Position numbers and translations under genes: made by a program
Shown here: positions 47,872 to 56,903 of the stretch, in pieces
Layout of the letters: the number at the start of each line of letters is the position of its first letter
Position numbering within the stretch: position 1 is the stretch's first letter
DNA from: Prevotella sp.
GTDB lineage: Bacteria; Bacteroidota; Bacteroidia; Bacteroidales; Bacteroidaceae
Reading direction: 5' to 3'
Assembly (NCBI GenBank): GCA_022769825.1
Contig: JALEJI010000028.1
Coordinates: 30,917-94,916, forward strand
DNA length: 64,000 nt
The notes under the pieces: model-generated
Database searches by the model: none
What the model was told of the DNA's origin: nothing
The model's input: the letters and a program-made list of their open reading frames with translations, nothing else

Positions 47872-49869
47872 ATGAGCAAGACTAATTATGACATAATCAA
47901 GGACATGAGATACATCCGTCTGCTTTCAAACACGTTCCCAACGATTGCTGCCGCGAGCACGGAGATTATCAATCTTCAGGCCATACTGAACCTGCCTAAG
48001 GCGACGGAACACTTCGTGGCCGACATCCACGGCGAATACGAGGCTTTCCAGCATATCCTCAAAAACGCTTCGGGAAACATCAAGCGCAAGGTCAACGACT
48101 TGTTTGGCAACACGCTGCGTGAAGTGGAGAAACGTGAGCTTTGCACGCTCATCTACTATCCAGAGCAGAAGCTGGAACTGGTGAAAGCGTCTGAGCCAGA
48201 CATCAACGACTGGTACCACATAACACTCCATCACCTCGTGGCCGTGTGCCGCGACGTGTCGAGCAAATACACGCGTTCGAAAGTGCGCAAGTCATTGCCG
48301 AAGGACTTCTCCTACATCATTCAGGAATTGCTCCACGAGCGGTCTGAAGACAAGAACAAGGCCAACTATGTCAACGTAATTGTCGACACCATCATTTCCA
48401 CAGGTCGTGCCGACGACTTCATCGTGGCCATTTCCAATGTCATCCAGCGTCTTGCCATCGACCAATTGCACATACTGGGTGATGTATACGACCGTGGTCC
48501 TGGCGCGCACCGCATCATGGACTTGCTTGAGACTTATCACTCGTGGGACATCACATGGGGAAACCATGACATAATTTGGATGGGCGCCACGGCAGGCAAC
48601 GACGCTTGCATGTGTTCGGTCATACGCCTCTCGCTGCGTTATGCCAACCTCGTGACCCTTGAAGATGGCTACGGTATCAACCTCGTGCCTTTGGCCACGT
48701 TCGCCATGGAAGCCTACGGCGATGACCCATGCACGGAGTTCTTGCCCAAGACTGATGCCGGCACGGGTGCCATCGACGAGAAGACTCGCCAACTGATAGC
48801 CAAAGAGCATAAGGCGATAGCCGTGTTGCAGTTCAAGCTCGAAGGGCAGCTCTATGAGAAGCACCCCGAATGGAAAATGAAAGGCCGTGCCATGCTCGAA
48901 CGTGTCAACTACGAGAAGGGCACCATTGATATTGACGGCAAAGAGTATAAGCTCAGCAGCTGCAGCTTCCCTACGGTTGACCCAAAGAATCCTAACAAGC
49001 TCACCAAGGAGGAGGAAATCCTCGTGGAAAAGCTACACCACAGTTTCGAGGTCAGCGAAAAGCTGCACAAGCACATCAAGCTGATGCTGTCGCATGGCTG
49101 CATGTATTCCATCTGGAACAACAACTTGCTCTTCCACGCGTCAATACCCCTTTGCGAGGACGGCACCATGAAAAACGTGGAGATATATCCCGGTCATACC
49201 GTAAGTGGCCAGCAACTTATGACCGACGTCGGGATGCTCATAAGATGCGCTTTCCAGAACGACTCTTCCCAGAAGATGATAGACGACGCAAAAGATTACT
49301 TCATGTATCTGTGGTGTGGCCCCGACAGCCCACTGTTCGACAAGTCGAAGATGGCAACCTTTGAACGTTACTTTATTAAGGAGAAGGAGACCCACGAGGA
49401 AAAGAAAGGCTACTATTTCATCTTGCGCAACAAGGAGGAAATCTGCGACAACATCTTAAAGGCTTTTGGCGTGACAGATCCTAACCGCCATATAATCAAC
49501 GGACACGTGCCGGTGAAGGCGGTCAAGGGCGAGAGCCCCATCAAGGCAAATGGCAGGCTCATGGTCATAGACGGAGGATTCTCGCAGGCTTACCATCTCG
49601 AGACCGGCATTGCCGGATATACGCTCGTTTACCACAGCAGAGGCTTCCAACTCGTGCAGCACGAGCCCTTTACGAGCACGGAGGATGCCATAATCAGGGG
49701 CACCGACATCAAGTCGACAACGCAAATCGTGGAAATGTCCTCACGGCGCATGCTCGTGGCAGACACCGACAAGGGCAAGGAATTGAACGCGCAAATCGAC
49801 GACCTCCAAGAGTTGCTCTATGCCTACAGGCATGGATTCATCAACGAAAGGGAAGTCAATGGCAAATAA
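47872..49869 (+). CDS. fbp: class III fructose-1,6-bisphosphatase
   Basis: HFVADIHGEYEAFQHIL; ILGDVYDRGPGAHRIMD; WGNHDIIWMGATAGN. Confidence 0.93.
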   Translation: MSKTNYDIIKDMRYIRLLSNTFPTIAAASTEIINLQAILNLPKATEHFVADIHGEYEAFQHILKNASGNIKRKVNDLFGNTLREVEKRELCTLIYYPEQKLELVKASEPDINDWYHITLHHLVAVCRDVSSKYTRSKVRKSLPKDFSYIIQELLHERSEDKNKANYVNVIVDTIISTGRADDFIVAISNVIQRLAIDQLHILGDVYDRGPGAHRIMDLLETYHSWDITWGNHDIIWMGATAGNDACMCSVIRLSLRYANLVTLEDGYGINLVPLATFAMEAYGDDPCTEFLPKTDAGTGAIDEKTRQLIAKEHKAIAVLQFKLEGQLYEKHPEWKMKGRAMLERVNYEKGTIDIDGKEYKLSSCSFPTVDPKNPNKLTKEEEILVEKLHHSFEVSEKLHKHIKLMLSHGCMYSIWNNNLLFHASIPLCEDGTMKNVEIYPGHTVSGQQLMTDVGMLIRCAFQNDSSQKMIDDAKDYFMYLWCGPDSPLFDKSKMATFERYFIKEKETHEEKKGYYFILRNKEEICDNILKAFGVTDPNRHIINGHVPVKAVKGESPIKANGRLMVIDGGFSQAYHLETGIAGYTLVYHSRGFQLVQHEPFTSTEDAIIRGTDIKSTTQIVEMSSRRMLVADTDKGKELNAQIDDLQELLYAYRHGFINEREVNGK

Positions 49870-49934
49870 CGCTTAGTTGGTTTGCCAGCCATGTTAATAC
49901 CAGTTAAACATTCGTGTATTGCTTATTCATTTAG

Positions 49935-49943
49935 TAACTTTGC
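49935..49943 (+). promoter_or_regulatory. Bacteroidota-type -7 element TAACTTTGC
   Basis: Upstream of ftsX. Confidence 0.55.
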
Positions 49944-49975
49944 AATAAGTTTGCATTGATAGTGAACATTCGATA

Positions 49976-50860
49976 ATGAAGAAAAAACATGTAAAGAGCA
50001 CCAGGAGATCTGGCCGTCTGCAAATGGTAACACTTTGCATTAGCACGGCATTGGTGCTTATCCTTTTGGGATTGGTTGTCTTCTCCACGCTGACTGGACG
50101 CAATCTCTCATCTTATGTCAAGGAAAACCTCACCGTGACCATGATGCTCGAACAAGACATGGCAGACAATGAGGCGCAGACCATAACACGTAGCCTTGCC
50201 GCAAGGCCATACATCAAGACCATTCATTTTATCAGCAAGAAGGCCGCGCTTCGCGACGCGGCAAAGCAGATGGGCACGGACCCCTCTACCTTCACTGATG
50301 GCGTCAATCCTTTCTCGTCGTCAATAGAACTGACTCTTAAAAGCGATTATGCCAACAACGACTCCTTGGTCTGGATTTCAAGGGAATTGAAGAAATACCC
50401 CAAGGTTTCAGACATTACTTATCAGAAGGACTTGGTCGACGCGGTAAATCGCAACTTGGCGAAGATAGGCATGGCCATGATGGTGCTTGCCCTCTTGCTC
50501 ACCTTCGTTTCCTTCTCTCTTATCAACAACACTGTCCGTCTCGGCATCTATGCCCGACGCTTCTCCATCCATACCATGAAACTCGTTGGAGCCTCTTGGG
50601 GATTCATACGTAGGCCATTCGTCTTCAATGCCGTCTTTATAGGTATTGTGGCGGCGGTGCTGGCGTGTGTAGTCTTAGGCTTGGGCATGTACGCGTTGTA
50701 TTGCTATGAGCCGGAAATCCTCACCATTGTAACATGGCGCGAGATGGCCATCACGGGCGCTACCGTACTGCTGTGCGGTATCATAATAACCGTGATTTGC
50801 GCTAACATCTCTGTCAATAGGTTCCTGCGCATGAAGGCCGGTGACTTGTATAAAATTTAA
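49976..50860 (+). CDS. ftsX: cell division permease FtsX
   Basis: Four-TM permease with KENLTVTMMLEQDM...; RRFSIHTMKLVGASWGFIRRPF. Confidence 0.9.
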   Translation: MKKKHVKSTRRSGRLQMVTLCISTALVLILLGLVVFSTLTGRNLSSYVKENLTVTMMLEQDMADNEAQTITRSLAARPYIKTIHFISKKAALRDAAKQMGTDPSTFTDGVNPFSSSIELTLKSDYANNDSLVWISRELKKYPKVSDITYQKDLVDAVNRNLAKIGMAMMVLALLLTFVSFSLINNTVRLGIYARRFSIHTMKLVGASWGFIRRPFVFNAVFIGIVAAVLACVVLGLGMYALYCYEPEILTIVTWREMAITGATVLLCGIIITVICANISVNRFLRMKAGDLYKI

Positions 50861-50882
50861 ATAACCATATTCATTTTGTCTT

Positions 50883-51161
50883 ATGTCAGACAATAATAAT
50901 TCTCAGCAAATGCCTGTTTCTTCAAAAGAACACGAGGGTGGGGGACGCAACTATGCCTTCGACCGCACCAATTTCCTGCTTATGGCAATTGGTTTCGCCA
51001 TAGTGATAATAGGTTTCATCCTCATGAGCGGCGCTGGCTCTGGCGAGCAAGCCTACGATCCAGACATATTCAGCATGCGCCGCATAAAGGTTGCCCCTGT
51101 GGTTTGTTTTATCGGTTTTATATCTTTGATATATGCCGTCATACGTAAGCCAAAGCACTGA
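50883..51161 (+). CDS. DUF3098 small membrane protein
   Basis: FDRTNFLLMAIGFAIVIIGFILMSGAGS...DPDIFSMRRIKVAPVVCFIGF; between ftsX and uppP. Confidence 0.88.
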   Translation: MSDNNNSQQMPVSSKEHEGGGRNYAFDRTNFLLMAIGFAIVIIGFILMSGAGSGEQAYDPDIFSMRRIKVAPVVCFIGFISLIYAVIRKPKH

Positions 51162-52036
51162 TGACCCTTCTACAGACCATAATAATATCCATTGTTGAAG
51201 GCTTGACAGAGTTCTTGCCTGTTTCGTCGACGGGACATATGCTTATCGCGGAGAACCTGTTGGGCGTAGAGAACTCCGACTTCGTGAGGGCGTTTACAAT
51301 CATCATACAGTTTGGTGCCATACTTTCCGTAGTGGTGCTCTATTGGAACAGGTTTTTCCGCCTTGACCACACGCCAGCGCCTGCTGGAAGCACCGGTTGG
51401 CAGAAGTTCATCCACAAGTGGCGCTTCTATTGGTTGCTGTTGGTGGCTTTCATCCCGACAGGTGTCGTTGGCTTGGTCGTGAAAAAGTCTGGCATGATCG
51501 ACTTCATGCTCACGCCTTCCAACGCTATATGGATAGTGCCGATAATGCTTGTCATTGGCGGCATATTCATGTTGTTTTGCGACAAGCTCTTCAACAAGGG
51601 CACCGAGCAAGACGAGGTCACTGAGAAAAAGGCCTTTTGGATTGGCGTGATACAATGCCTGTCCATGATTCCGGGCACAAGCCGCTCCATGTCCACGATA
51701 GTTGGTGGCATGAGCCAGAAGCTCACGCGCCGCAGTGCCGCGGAGTTCTCTTTCTTCCTTGCCGTTCCCACCATGGCCGCCGCTACGGGGCTCGACGTGC
51801 TTGAGCTTTTCGTGGGCAGTGACGCCGTAGGCACGGGATGGGCCACATCCGAGAACCTTATAATGCTCCTCATAGGCTGTGTCGTGGCTTTCATAGTGGC
51901 CTTGCTCGCCATGAAGTGGTTTGTGAGCTTCCTTTCCAAGTATGGCTTCAAGTCGTTTGGCTGGTATCGCATCGCCATAGGCGCGTTCATCCTGATATGG
52001 ATGCTTACAGGCCATAGCATGGTAATGTTTGAATAA
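51161..52036 (+). CDS. uppP: undecaprenyl-diphosphatase
   Basis: IISIVEGLTEFLPVSSTGHMLIAENLLG; SMIPGTSRSMSTIVGGM. Confidence 0.95.
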   Translation: MTLLQTIIISIVEGLTEFLPVSSTGHMLIAENLLGVENSDFVRAFTIIIQFGAILSVVVLYWNRFFRLDHTPAPAGSTGWQKFIHKWRFYWLLLVAFIPTGVVGLVVKKSGMIDFMLTPSNAIWIVPIMLVIGGIFMLFCDKLFNKGTEQDEVTEKKAFWIGVIQCLSMIPGTSRSMSTIVGGMSQKLTRRSAAEFSFFLAVPTMAAATGLDVLELFVGSDAVGTGWATSENLIMLLIGCVVAFIVALLAMKWFVSFLSKYGFKSFGWYRIAIGAFILIWMLTGHSMVMFE

Positions 52037-52049
52037 TATACTCTCCCGA

Positions 52050-52739
52050 ATGGATTTTATTAAAGGGGAAATAATAGCTATCGACAAGCCATACCGCATG
52101 AGCAGCTTTGGCGCGTTGGCCCATTGTAGATACCTGCTGTCTCAGGCGGTGGGGCAGAAGGTCAAGGTTGGCCATGCCGGCACCCTTGACCCATTGGCTA
52201 CGGGTGTGCTCGTCCTATGCACAGGCAGGTGTACAAAGCAGATTGAGGAGTTGCAGAGCCATACGAAAGAATATACGGCGACATTGCAGCTTGGCGCGAC
52301 AACCGACAGCTACGACATGGAGCATGAGGTGAACCAGACTTACCCGCACGAGCACATAACCAAGGAGCTGGTGCTGGAAACGCTTAAAAGTTTCGTTGGC
52401 GACATAGAACAGGTGCCACCCACATATAGCGCGGTAAAGATAGATGGCGCAAGGGCATATAAGCTTCGCAGGCAGGGTGAGGAGGTAAAACTCAAGCCTA
52501 AGCATATCCACATAGACGAAATAGAGCTTACCGACTTCGACAAGGCCAACGCGCGCATTTCCATTAGAGTGGTATGCGGAAAAGGCACTTATATCCGCGC
52601 CCTTGCCCGAGACATTGGTAGGGCGCTTAACAGCGGAGCGTATCTCACGGCCCTTAGGCGAACCAGGGTAGGAGACATAACAGTAAACAATTGTATAAAT
52701 TTCGATCACTTCAACGAGTGGTTAAATGATAAACTATGA
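52050..52739 (+). CDS. truB: tRNA pseudouridine(55) synthase
   Basis: KVGHAGTLDPLATGVLVLCTGRCTK; VVCGKGTYIRALARDIG. Confidence 0.95.
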   Translation: MDFIKGEIIAIDKPYRMSSFGALAHCRYLLSQAVGQKVKVGHAGTLDPLATGVLVLCTGRCTKQIEELQSHTKEYTATLQLGATTDSYDMEHEVNQTYPHEHITKELVLETLKSFVGDIEQVPPTYSAVKIDGARAYKLRRQGEEVKLKPKHIHIDEIELTDFDKANARISIRVVCGKGTYIRALARDIGRALNSGAYLTALRRTRVGDITVNNCINFDHFNEWLNDKL

Positions 52740-53929
52740 AATTATCTCAATTTAATTTCACTTTGCCACAAGAGCTTGTGGCCTTATATCCTCACAGCAT
52801 CGAGCGTGAGTTTGTTAACGATAAAGGGGAGAAAGAGTCGTTCCGTGTCTATCGTCGTGATGAGTCGCGCCTCATGGTGCTTCATCGCAAAAGCGGAGAG
52901 ATAGAACTCTTTAAGAAAGATAGCCAAGGACAACCAATAGACGGACAGTATCTTGATTTCCGCAATGTGCTCGACTACTTTGGCGAGGGCGACACGTTCG
53001 TGTTGAACGACACCAAGGTGTTCCCGGCTCGCTTGTATGGCACAAAAGAGAAGACCGACGCGAAGATCGAGGTCTTCGTGCTGCGCGAGCTCAACGAGGA
53101 GACGCATCTCTGGGATGTGCTCGTGGAACCGGCCCGAAAGATAAGGATTGGCAATAAGCTCTTTTTCGACGACGCGGGTGTCATGGTAGCTGAAGTTTAC
53201 GACAACACCACAAGTCGCGGTCGCTCCTTGCGTTTCTTATACGATTGCCCTCACGACCAGTTTGTTCACGACCTTTATTCCCTTGGCGAATGCCCATTGC
53301 CGACTTACGTCCTGAATAACCGTCCAGCAGAGCCAGGCATGGAGAATATGCATGTACATTCTCACGCCACCAAGGAGGACATGGAGAACTTCCAGACCAT
53401 CTACGCCAAGAACGTCGGCGCGGTGACGGCTCCTGCCACAGGACTTCACTTCAGCAGGGAGCTGATGAAGCGCATGGAAATCAAGGGTATAAACACGGCT
53501 TTCCTTACACTGCATTGCAGCTTGAGCAATTTCTCACAAATAGAGGTCGAGGATTTGTCGAAACACAAGATGGACTCGGAGGCTATGACCGTATCAAAGG
53601 AGTGTTGCGACCTTGTCAACAAGACAAAAGACCAGGGACATCACATCTGTGTAGTGGGTTGCAGTGTGGCAAAAGCCACGGAAACGGCAACAGGAACGGA
53701 TGGTTACTTGAAAGAATACGACGGATGGACATCCAGGTTCATCTTCCCGCCTTACGACTACCAGCTTGCCGACTCAATGATCGCTAACTTCTATCACCCA
53801 GAGTCTACGCTTGTCATGTCGACAGCGGCTTTTGGCGGCTATGAGAACGTGATGGAATGTTATAGGCTCGCCGTGGAGCATGGCTACAAGTTCGGTTGCT
53901 TTGGCGACAGCCTGCTGATTGTTGATTAA
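52736..53929 (+). CDS. queA: S-adenosylmethionine:tRNA ribosyltransferase-isomerase
   Basis: FNFTLPQELVALYP; NDTKVFPARLYG; APATGLHFSREL. Confidence 0.95.
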   Translation: MKLSQFNFTLPQELVALYPHSIEREFVNDKGEKESFRVYRRDESRLMVLHRKSGEIELFKKDSQGQPIDGQYLDFRNVLDYFGEGDTFVLNDTKVFPARLYGTKEKTDAKIEVFVLRELNEETHLWDVLVEPARKIRIGNKLFFDDAGVMVAEVYDNTTSRGRSLRFLYDCPHDQFVHDLYSLGECPLPTYVLNNRPAEPGMENMHVHSHATKEDMENFQTIYAKNVGAVTAPATGLHFSRELMKRMEIKGINTAFLTLHCSLSNFSQIEVEDLSKHKMDSEAMTVSKECCDLVNKTKDQGHHICVVGCSVAKATETATGTDGYLKEYDGWTSRFIFPPYDYQLADSMIANFYHPESTLVMSTAAFGGYENVMECYRLAVEHGYKFGCFGDSLLIVD

Positions 53930-53943
53930 ACTTCTAAAGATTG

Positions 53944-54369
53944 ATGCATACCGTTTATCTTAGCCTTGGTTCAAATATAGGCAACAGAAAACGACAAATC
54001 AGGAACGCTATTGACATGATTGACCATAAGGTCGGTCATGTCATTAAGCAGTCCAGTCTCCATGAGACAGAACCTTGGGGCTTTTATTCACCAAACTATT
54101 TTATCAACGCGTGCGTGTGTTGTGAGACAAGTCTTTCCCCAAGAGACTTGCTCAGTATAACGCAAAACATTGAAAAGGCCATTGGCCGAACGGGTAAAAG
54201 CGTTGACGGACATTATAGTGACAGGGTAATCGACATCGACATTCTTCTTTACGATGATCTTCATGTCGATGAGCCTGATTTGAAGATTCCTCATCCATTG
54301 ATGCGCGAGCGAGACTTCGTGATGAAGCCTTTGTCAGAGATTTGCGACTTAATGATGCATAAGAGGTGA
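53944..54369 (+). CDS. folK: 2-amino-4-hydroxy-6-hydroxymethyldihydropteridine diphosphokinase
   Basis: YLSLGSNIGNRKRQIRNAI; RVIDIDILLYDDL; IPHPLMRERDFVMKPL. Confidence 0.94.
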   Translation: MHTVYLSLGSNIGNRKRQIRNAIDMIDHKVGHVIKQSSLHETEPWGFYSPNYFINACVCCETSLSPRDLLSITQNIEKAIGRTGKSVDGHYSDRVIDIDILLYDDLHVDEPDLKIPHPLMRERDFVMKPLSEICDLMMHKR

Positions 54370-54490
54370 GTGTCTCTCATTCAAGAATCCTCTATTTATC
54401 ATAAGCGCACTAACAGCGCAAAGCCGTAATGCCGTCTCACTCTCAGTGAAATTTCGCATTCTTGTCGACAGTACCAAAAAATCATTATGG

Positions 54491-54563
54491 CGTGGTACGG
54501 CGAGTACCACACCGTGGTATTGGGAGTACCACACCGTGGTATTGAGAGTACCACACCGTGGTA
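54491..54563. repeat. 22-bp tandem array with palindromic core TACCACACCGTGGTA (3.5 copies)
   Basis: GTACCACACCGTGGTA at 54504, 54526, 54548; half unit CGTGGTA at 54491. Confidence 0.9.
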
Positions 54564-54566
54564 GCG

Positions 54567-56234
54567 TTATGAATTTTTCGTTCTTTTCAAAGAATCACTT
54601 ATCATTTCCAACATCTCAAAGATAGTAACCTTTGGTTTGCCATACGTTTCAACGTTCAGCAAGTCATCAATATTCATATTGGCAAGCATTGCCACGAATG
54701 ACAATAACGACTGCAACTTAATGTCGCTATTTATCAATTCATGGTTTTTCTTGTTGTCTTCATCTAAGACAATGGCCTTTTTGTTCTCTCCGTATTCAAA
54801 CACGCAGTTGCCTACCGCCTCTGTAGCTTTCCCTCTCTTTTTGACAAAAGGATAAACCTTAAAGGCTTTTGCCGTTCCTCTTACGAGGTAATAGTCGCAT
54901 AAGGAAAACTCCTTTACTATTGGCTTTTTTACTATGGTTTTGGCTTTTGTTTGCCGTTGCGTCATTTCTTTTGCACCGCGCACAACCAACATTTGCTCAT
55001 CATCCTCGTTGAATTTGCTTTCGTCAAATTCAAAATCCATAGATAGAGATGAATATCTGTCGTATGCATCATGCTCGTCATGCACCACATCATCATGTCC
55101 CTTAAAATGATACTGCCACTTTCTGTTGGCATCTGGCAGACCGAAATAATTGTATAACCCTACGTTATCTATGATGATTGTCTTTTCTTTACCTTCTACT
55201 ATTCTCAATCCACGCCCTACTTGCTGAATATACAATGCCAATGATTTTGTAGGCCGGGCCAACTGTATGAAACTCACACTTGGGCAGTCGAATCCTTCTG
55301 TGAATATATACACATTGACAAGCACTTGAATTTTCCCCTCTTTGAAAGAGCGTATTAAGTCTTGCCGCATTTCTTTTGGCGTATCACAATCTATTGCTAC
55401 CGCTTCAACACCACGACTGCTATAAAGCTCTGCTATCTTTGCTGCATGTCGTTTGTTTATCGCGTAGATTATTCCGCGCCTTCCTTTCGCAAATTTCTCA
55501 TACGACTCATATAGTTTTGAGCGTATGCGCTGATTGTTGAACGTATTGTCCAAATCAGCATTGGCAAAGTCGCCTGTCTGTGACACTTCAGAGTTGTCGA
55601 CAAGCCTCTGTATTTCTGAATTTGGCTTTATGGAAACATAGTCGAAATCAGACAATAGTCCATTGTTGATAAACCACGATACTTGTGGCGATACTATCAA
55701 ATGCTGGTACAGTGATAAAAACGATTCGTGGTTCAATCTCCATGGAGTGGCGGTCACGCCAAGTTTCTTGGCTTCGGGAAACATCTTGAATAGCTTGACA
55801 TATGTATCCGCAAGCGAATGATGCGCTTCATCCACTATTATATAGTCAAACTTCTGTCTGCTTACATTGTTGTAGTTCTTTTCAGTAAGCAAGGACATTA
55901 TGCTCCCCACTTGCACGCGTTTCCACAGCTGCTGCTCTCTTGCCCCCTGTATAAAGCCATGCGCTATGCCAAACCTTGAGAGGGTTGACGAGATTTGGTC
56001 AAGCAGTTCTGTACGATGGGCCACTACCAAGATGTTTATCTCTTTATGAACGCTTTTGTAATGGCACAGTAAATCATTTATCAATGATGTAAACAGATAT
56101 GTCTTGCCTGTTCCCGTGGGCATCTGCAACATCACTGAATCATATTTGTCCCATGCCTCAAATATCTTTTTCTTGGCTTCTTTCTGATGGGCGCGTAGGT
56201 TAGTATTGTCTTGGGGTATCTTGGAGTATTCCAT
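54567..56234 (-). CDS. SF2 DEAD/DEAH helicase (type III restriction/XPB-like)
   Basis: QMPTGTGKTYLFTSLI; IIVDEAHHSLADTY; VTATPWRL; IQQVGRGLRI. Confidence 0.88.
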   Translation of the reverse strand: MEYSKIPQDNTNLRAHQKEAKKKIFEAWDKYDSVMLQMPTGTGKTYLFTSLINDLLCHYKSVHKEINILVVAHRTELLDQISSTLSRFGIAHGFIQGAREQQLWKRVQVGSIMSLLTEKNYNNVSRQKFDYIIVDEAHHSLADTYVKLFKMFPEAKKLGVTATPWRLNHESFLSLYQHLIVSPQVSWFINNGLLSDFDYVSIKPNSEIQRLVDNSEVSQTGDFANADLDNTFNNQRIRSKLYESYEKFAKGRRGIIYAINKRHAAKIAELYSSRGVEAVAIDCDTPKEMRQDLIRSFKEGKIQVLVNVYIFTEGFDCPSVSFIQLARPTKSLALYIQQVGRGLRIVEGKEKTIIIDNVGLYNYFGLPDANRKWQYHFKGHDDVVHDEHDAYDRYSSLSMDFEFDESKFNEDDEQMLVVRGAKEMTQRQTKAKTIVKKPIVKEFSLCDYYLVRGTAKAFKVYPFVKKRGKATEAVGNCVFEYGENKKAIVLDEDNKKNHELINSDIKLQSLLSFVAMLANMNIDDLLNVETYGKPKVTIFEMLEMISDSLKRTKNS

Positions 56235-56897
56235 TTAGATTGTCGATATTTCCATATTGATATGGAGCATTGCTCCGATCACTCGCAGCAATTTTATCTT
56301 GTCTCTTGTGGAATTAGGCACTATAATCCATCGTTGGCTATCTACTTGCACTTGATTGTTGAACATCTTTGATGTTGTTATCAGCGGATTGCCTCCCCAT
56401 GACAAATCTTTTCTTTTTATGTTGTCAATTCCTATTTCCCACACCACTTCAAGAAACGTATCCAATGTGCTGTTGTTGGCAAAATATTGACCGTCGGGAA
56501 ATTTCACCAATAGCTTGTCTTTTGATTTTGTCCGCTTCTCTTTGTCTGGCTTGTCTTCTGCATCTAAATCTGCCCCAAGTTCTAATTTTAGATTCAAAGA
56601 CAACTGATCGTTTATAGACTTCAGCTCTAAGAATTTGGAATCTGAATTTGATTGTGTGTTTATGTACCAACCATCACAGATTGGTTTCATCCATTTCCTG
56701 TATTTTGGATATATCTCTTTTGATACTATTGGTAAATGACATAGCTCCAACTCAATCTTGGATATTACGTCTTCGCCAAGTTCTTGCAGCACGGCCACCA
56801 TTGTGTCTGTCGTGCTTTTGTAGCAGATAACCTTTCCGCTGGGAAACGTTACCCTTAGGAGCTTCTTTTTCGCTCTTCCTCGTTTCACCTCTTCCAT
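56235..56897 (-). CDS. uncharacterised protein with two related ~100-aa repeats
   Basis: LLRVTFPSGKVICYKSTTDTMVAVLQELGEDVISKIEL... and LLVKFPDGQYFANNSTLDTFLEVVWEIGIDNIKRKDL...; start and stop abut neighbours. Confidence 0.7.
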   Translation of the reverse strand: MEEVKRGRAKKKLLRVTFPSGKVICYKSTTDTMVAVLQELGEDVISKIELELCHLPIVSKEIYPKYRKWMKPICDGWYINTQSNSDSKFLELKSINDQLSLNLKLELGADLDAEDKPDKEKRTKSKDKLLVKFPDGQYFANNSTLDTFLEVVWEIGIDNIKRKDLSWGGNPLITTSKMFNNQVQVDSQRWIIVPNSTRDKIKLLRVIGAMLHINMEISTI

Positions 56898-56903
56898 TTT
56901 GAT

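Noticed and set aside
42202-50860. ftsE and ftsX separated by 7 kb as an anomaly
   Set aside because: As I recall, these genes are usually unlinked in Bacteroidota and ftsX-DUF3098-uppP-truB-queA-folK is a normal arrangement.
54491-54563. Possible CRISPR array next to the defence island
   Set aside because: Units are perfect 22-bp tandem repeats with about 6-bp conserved linkers; no spacers.
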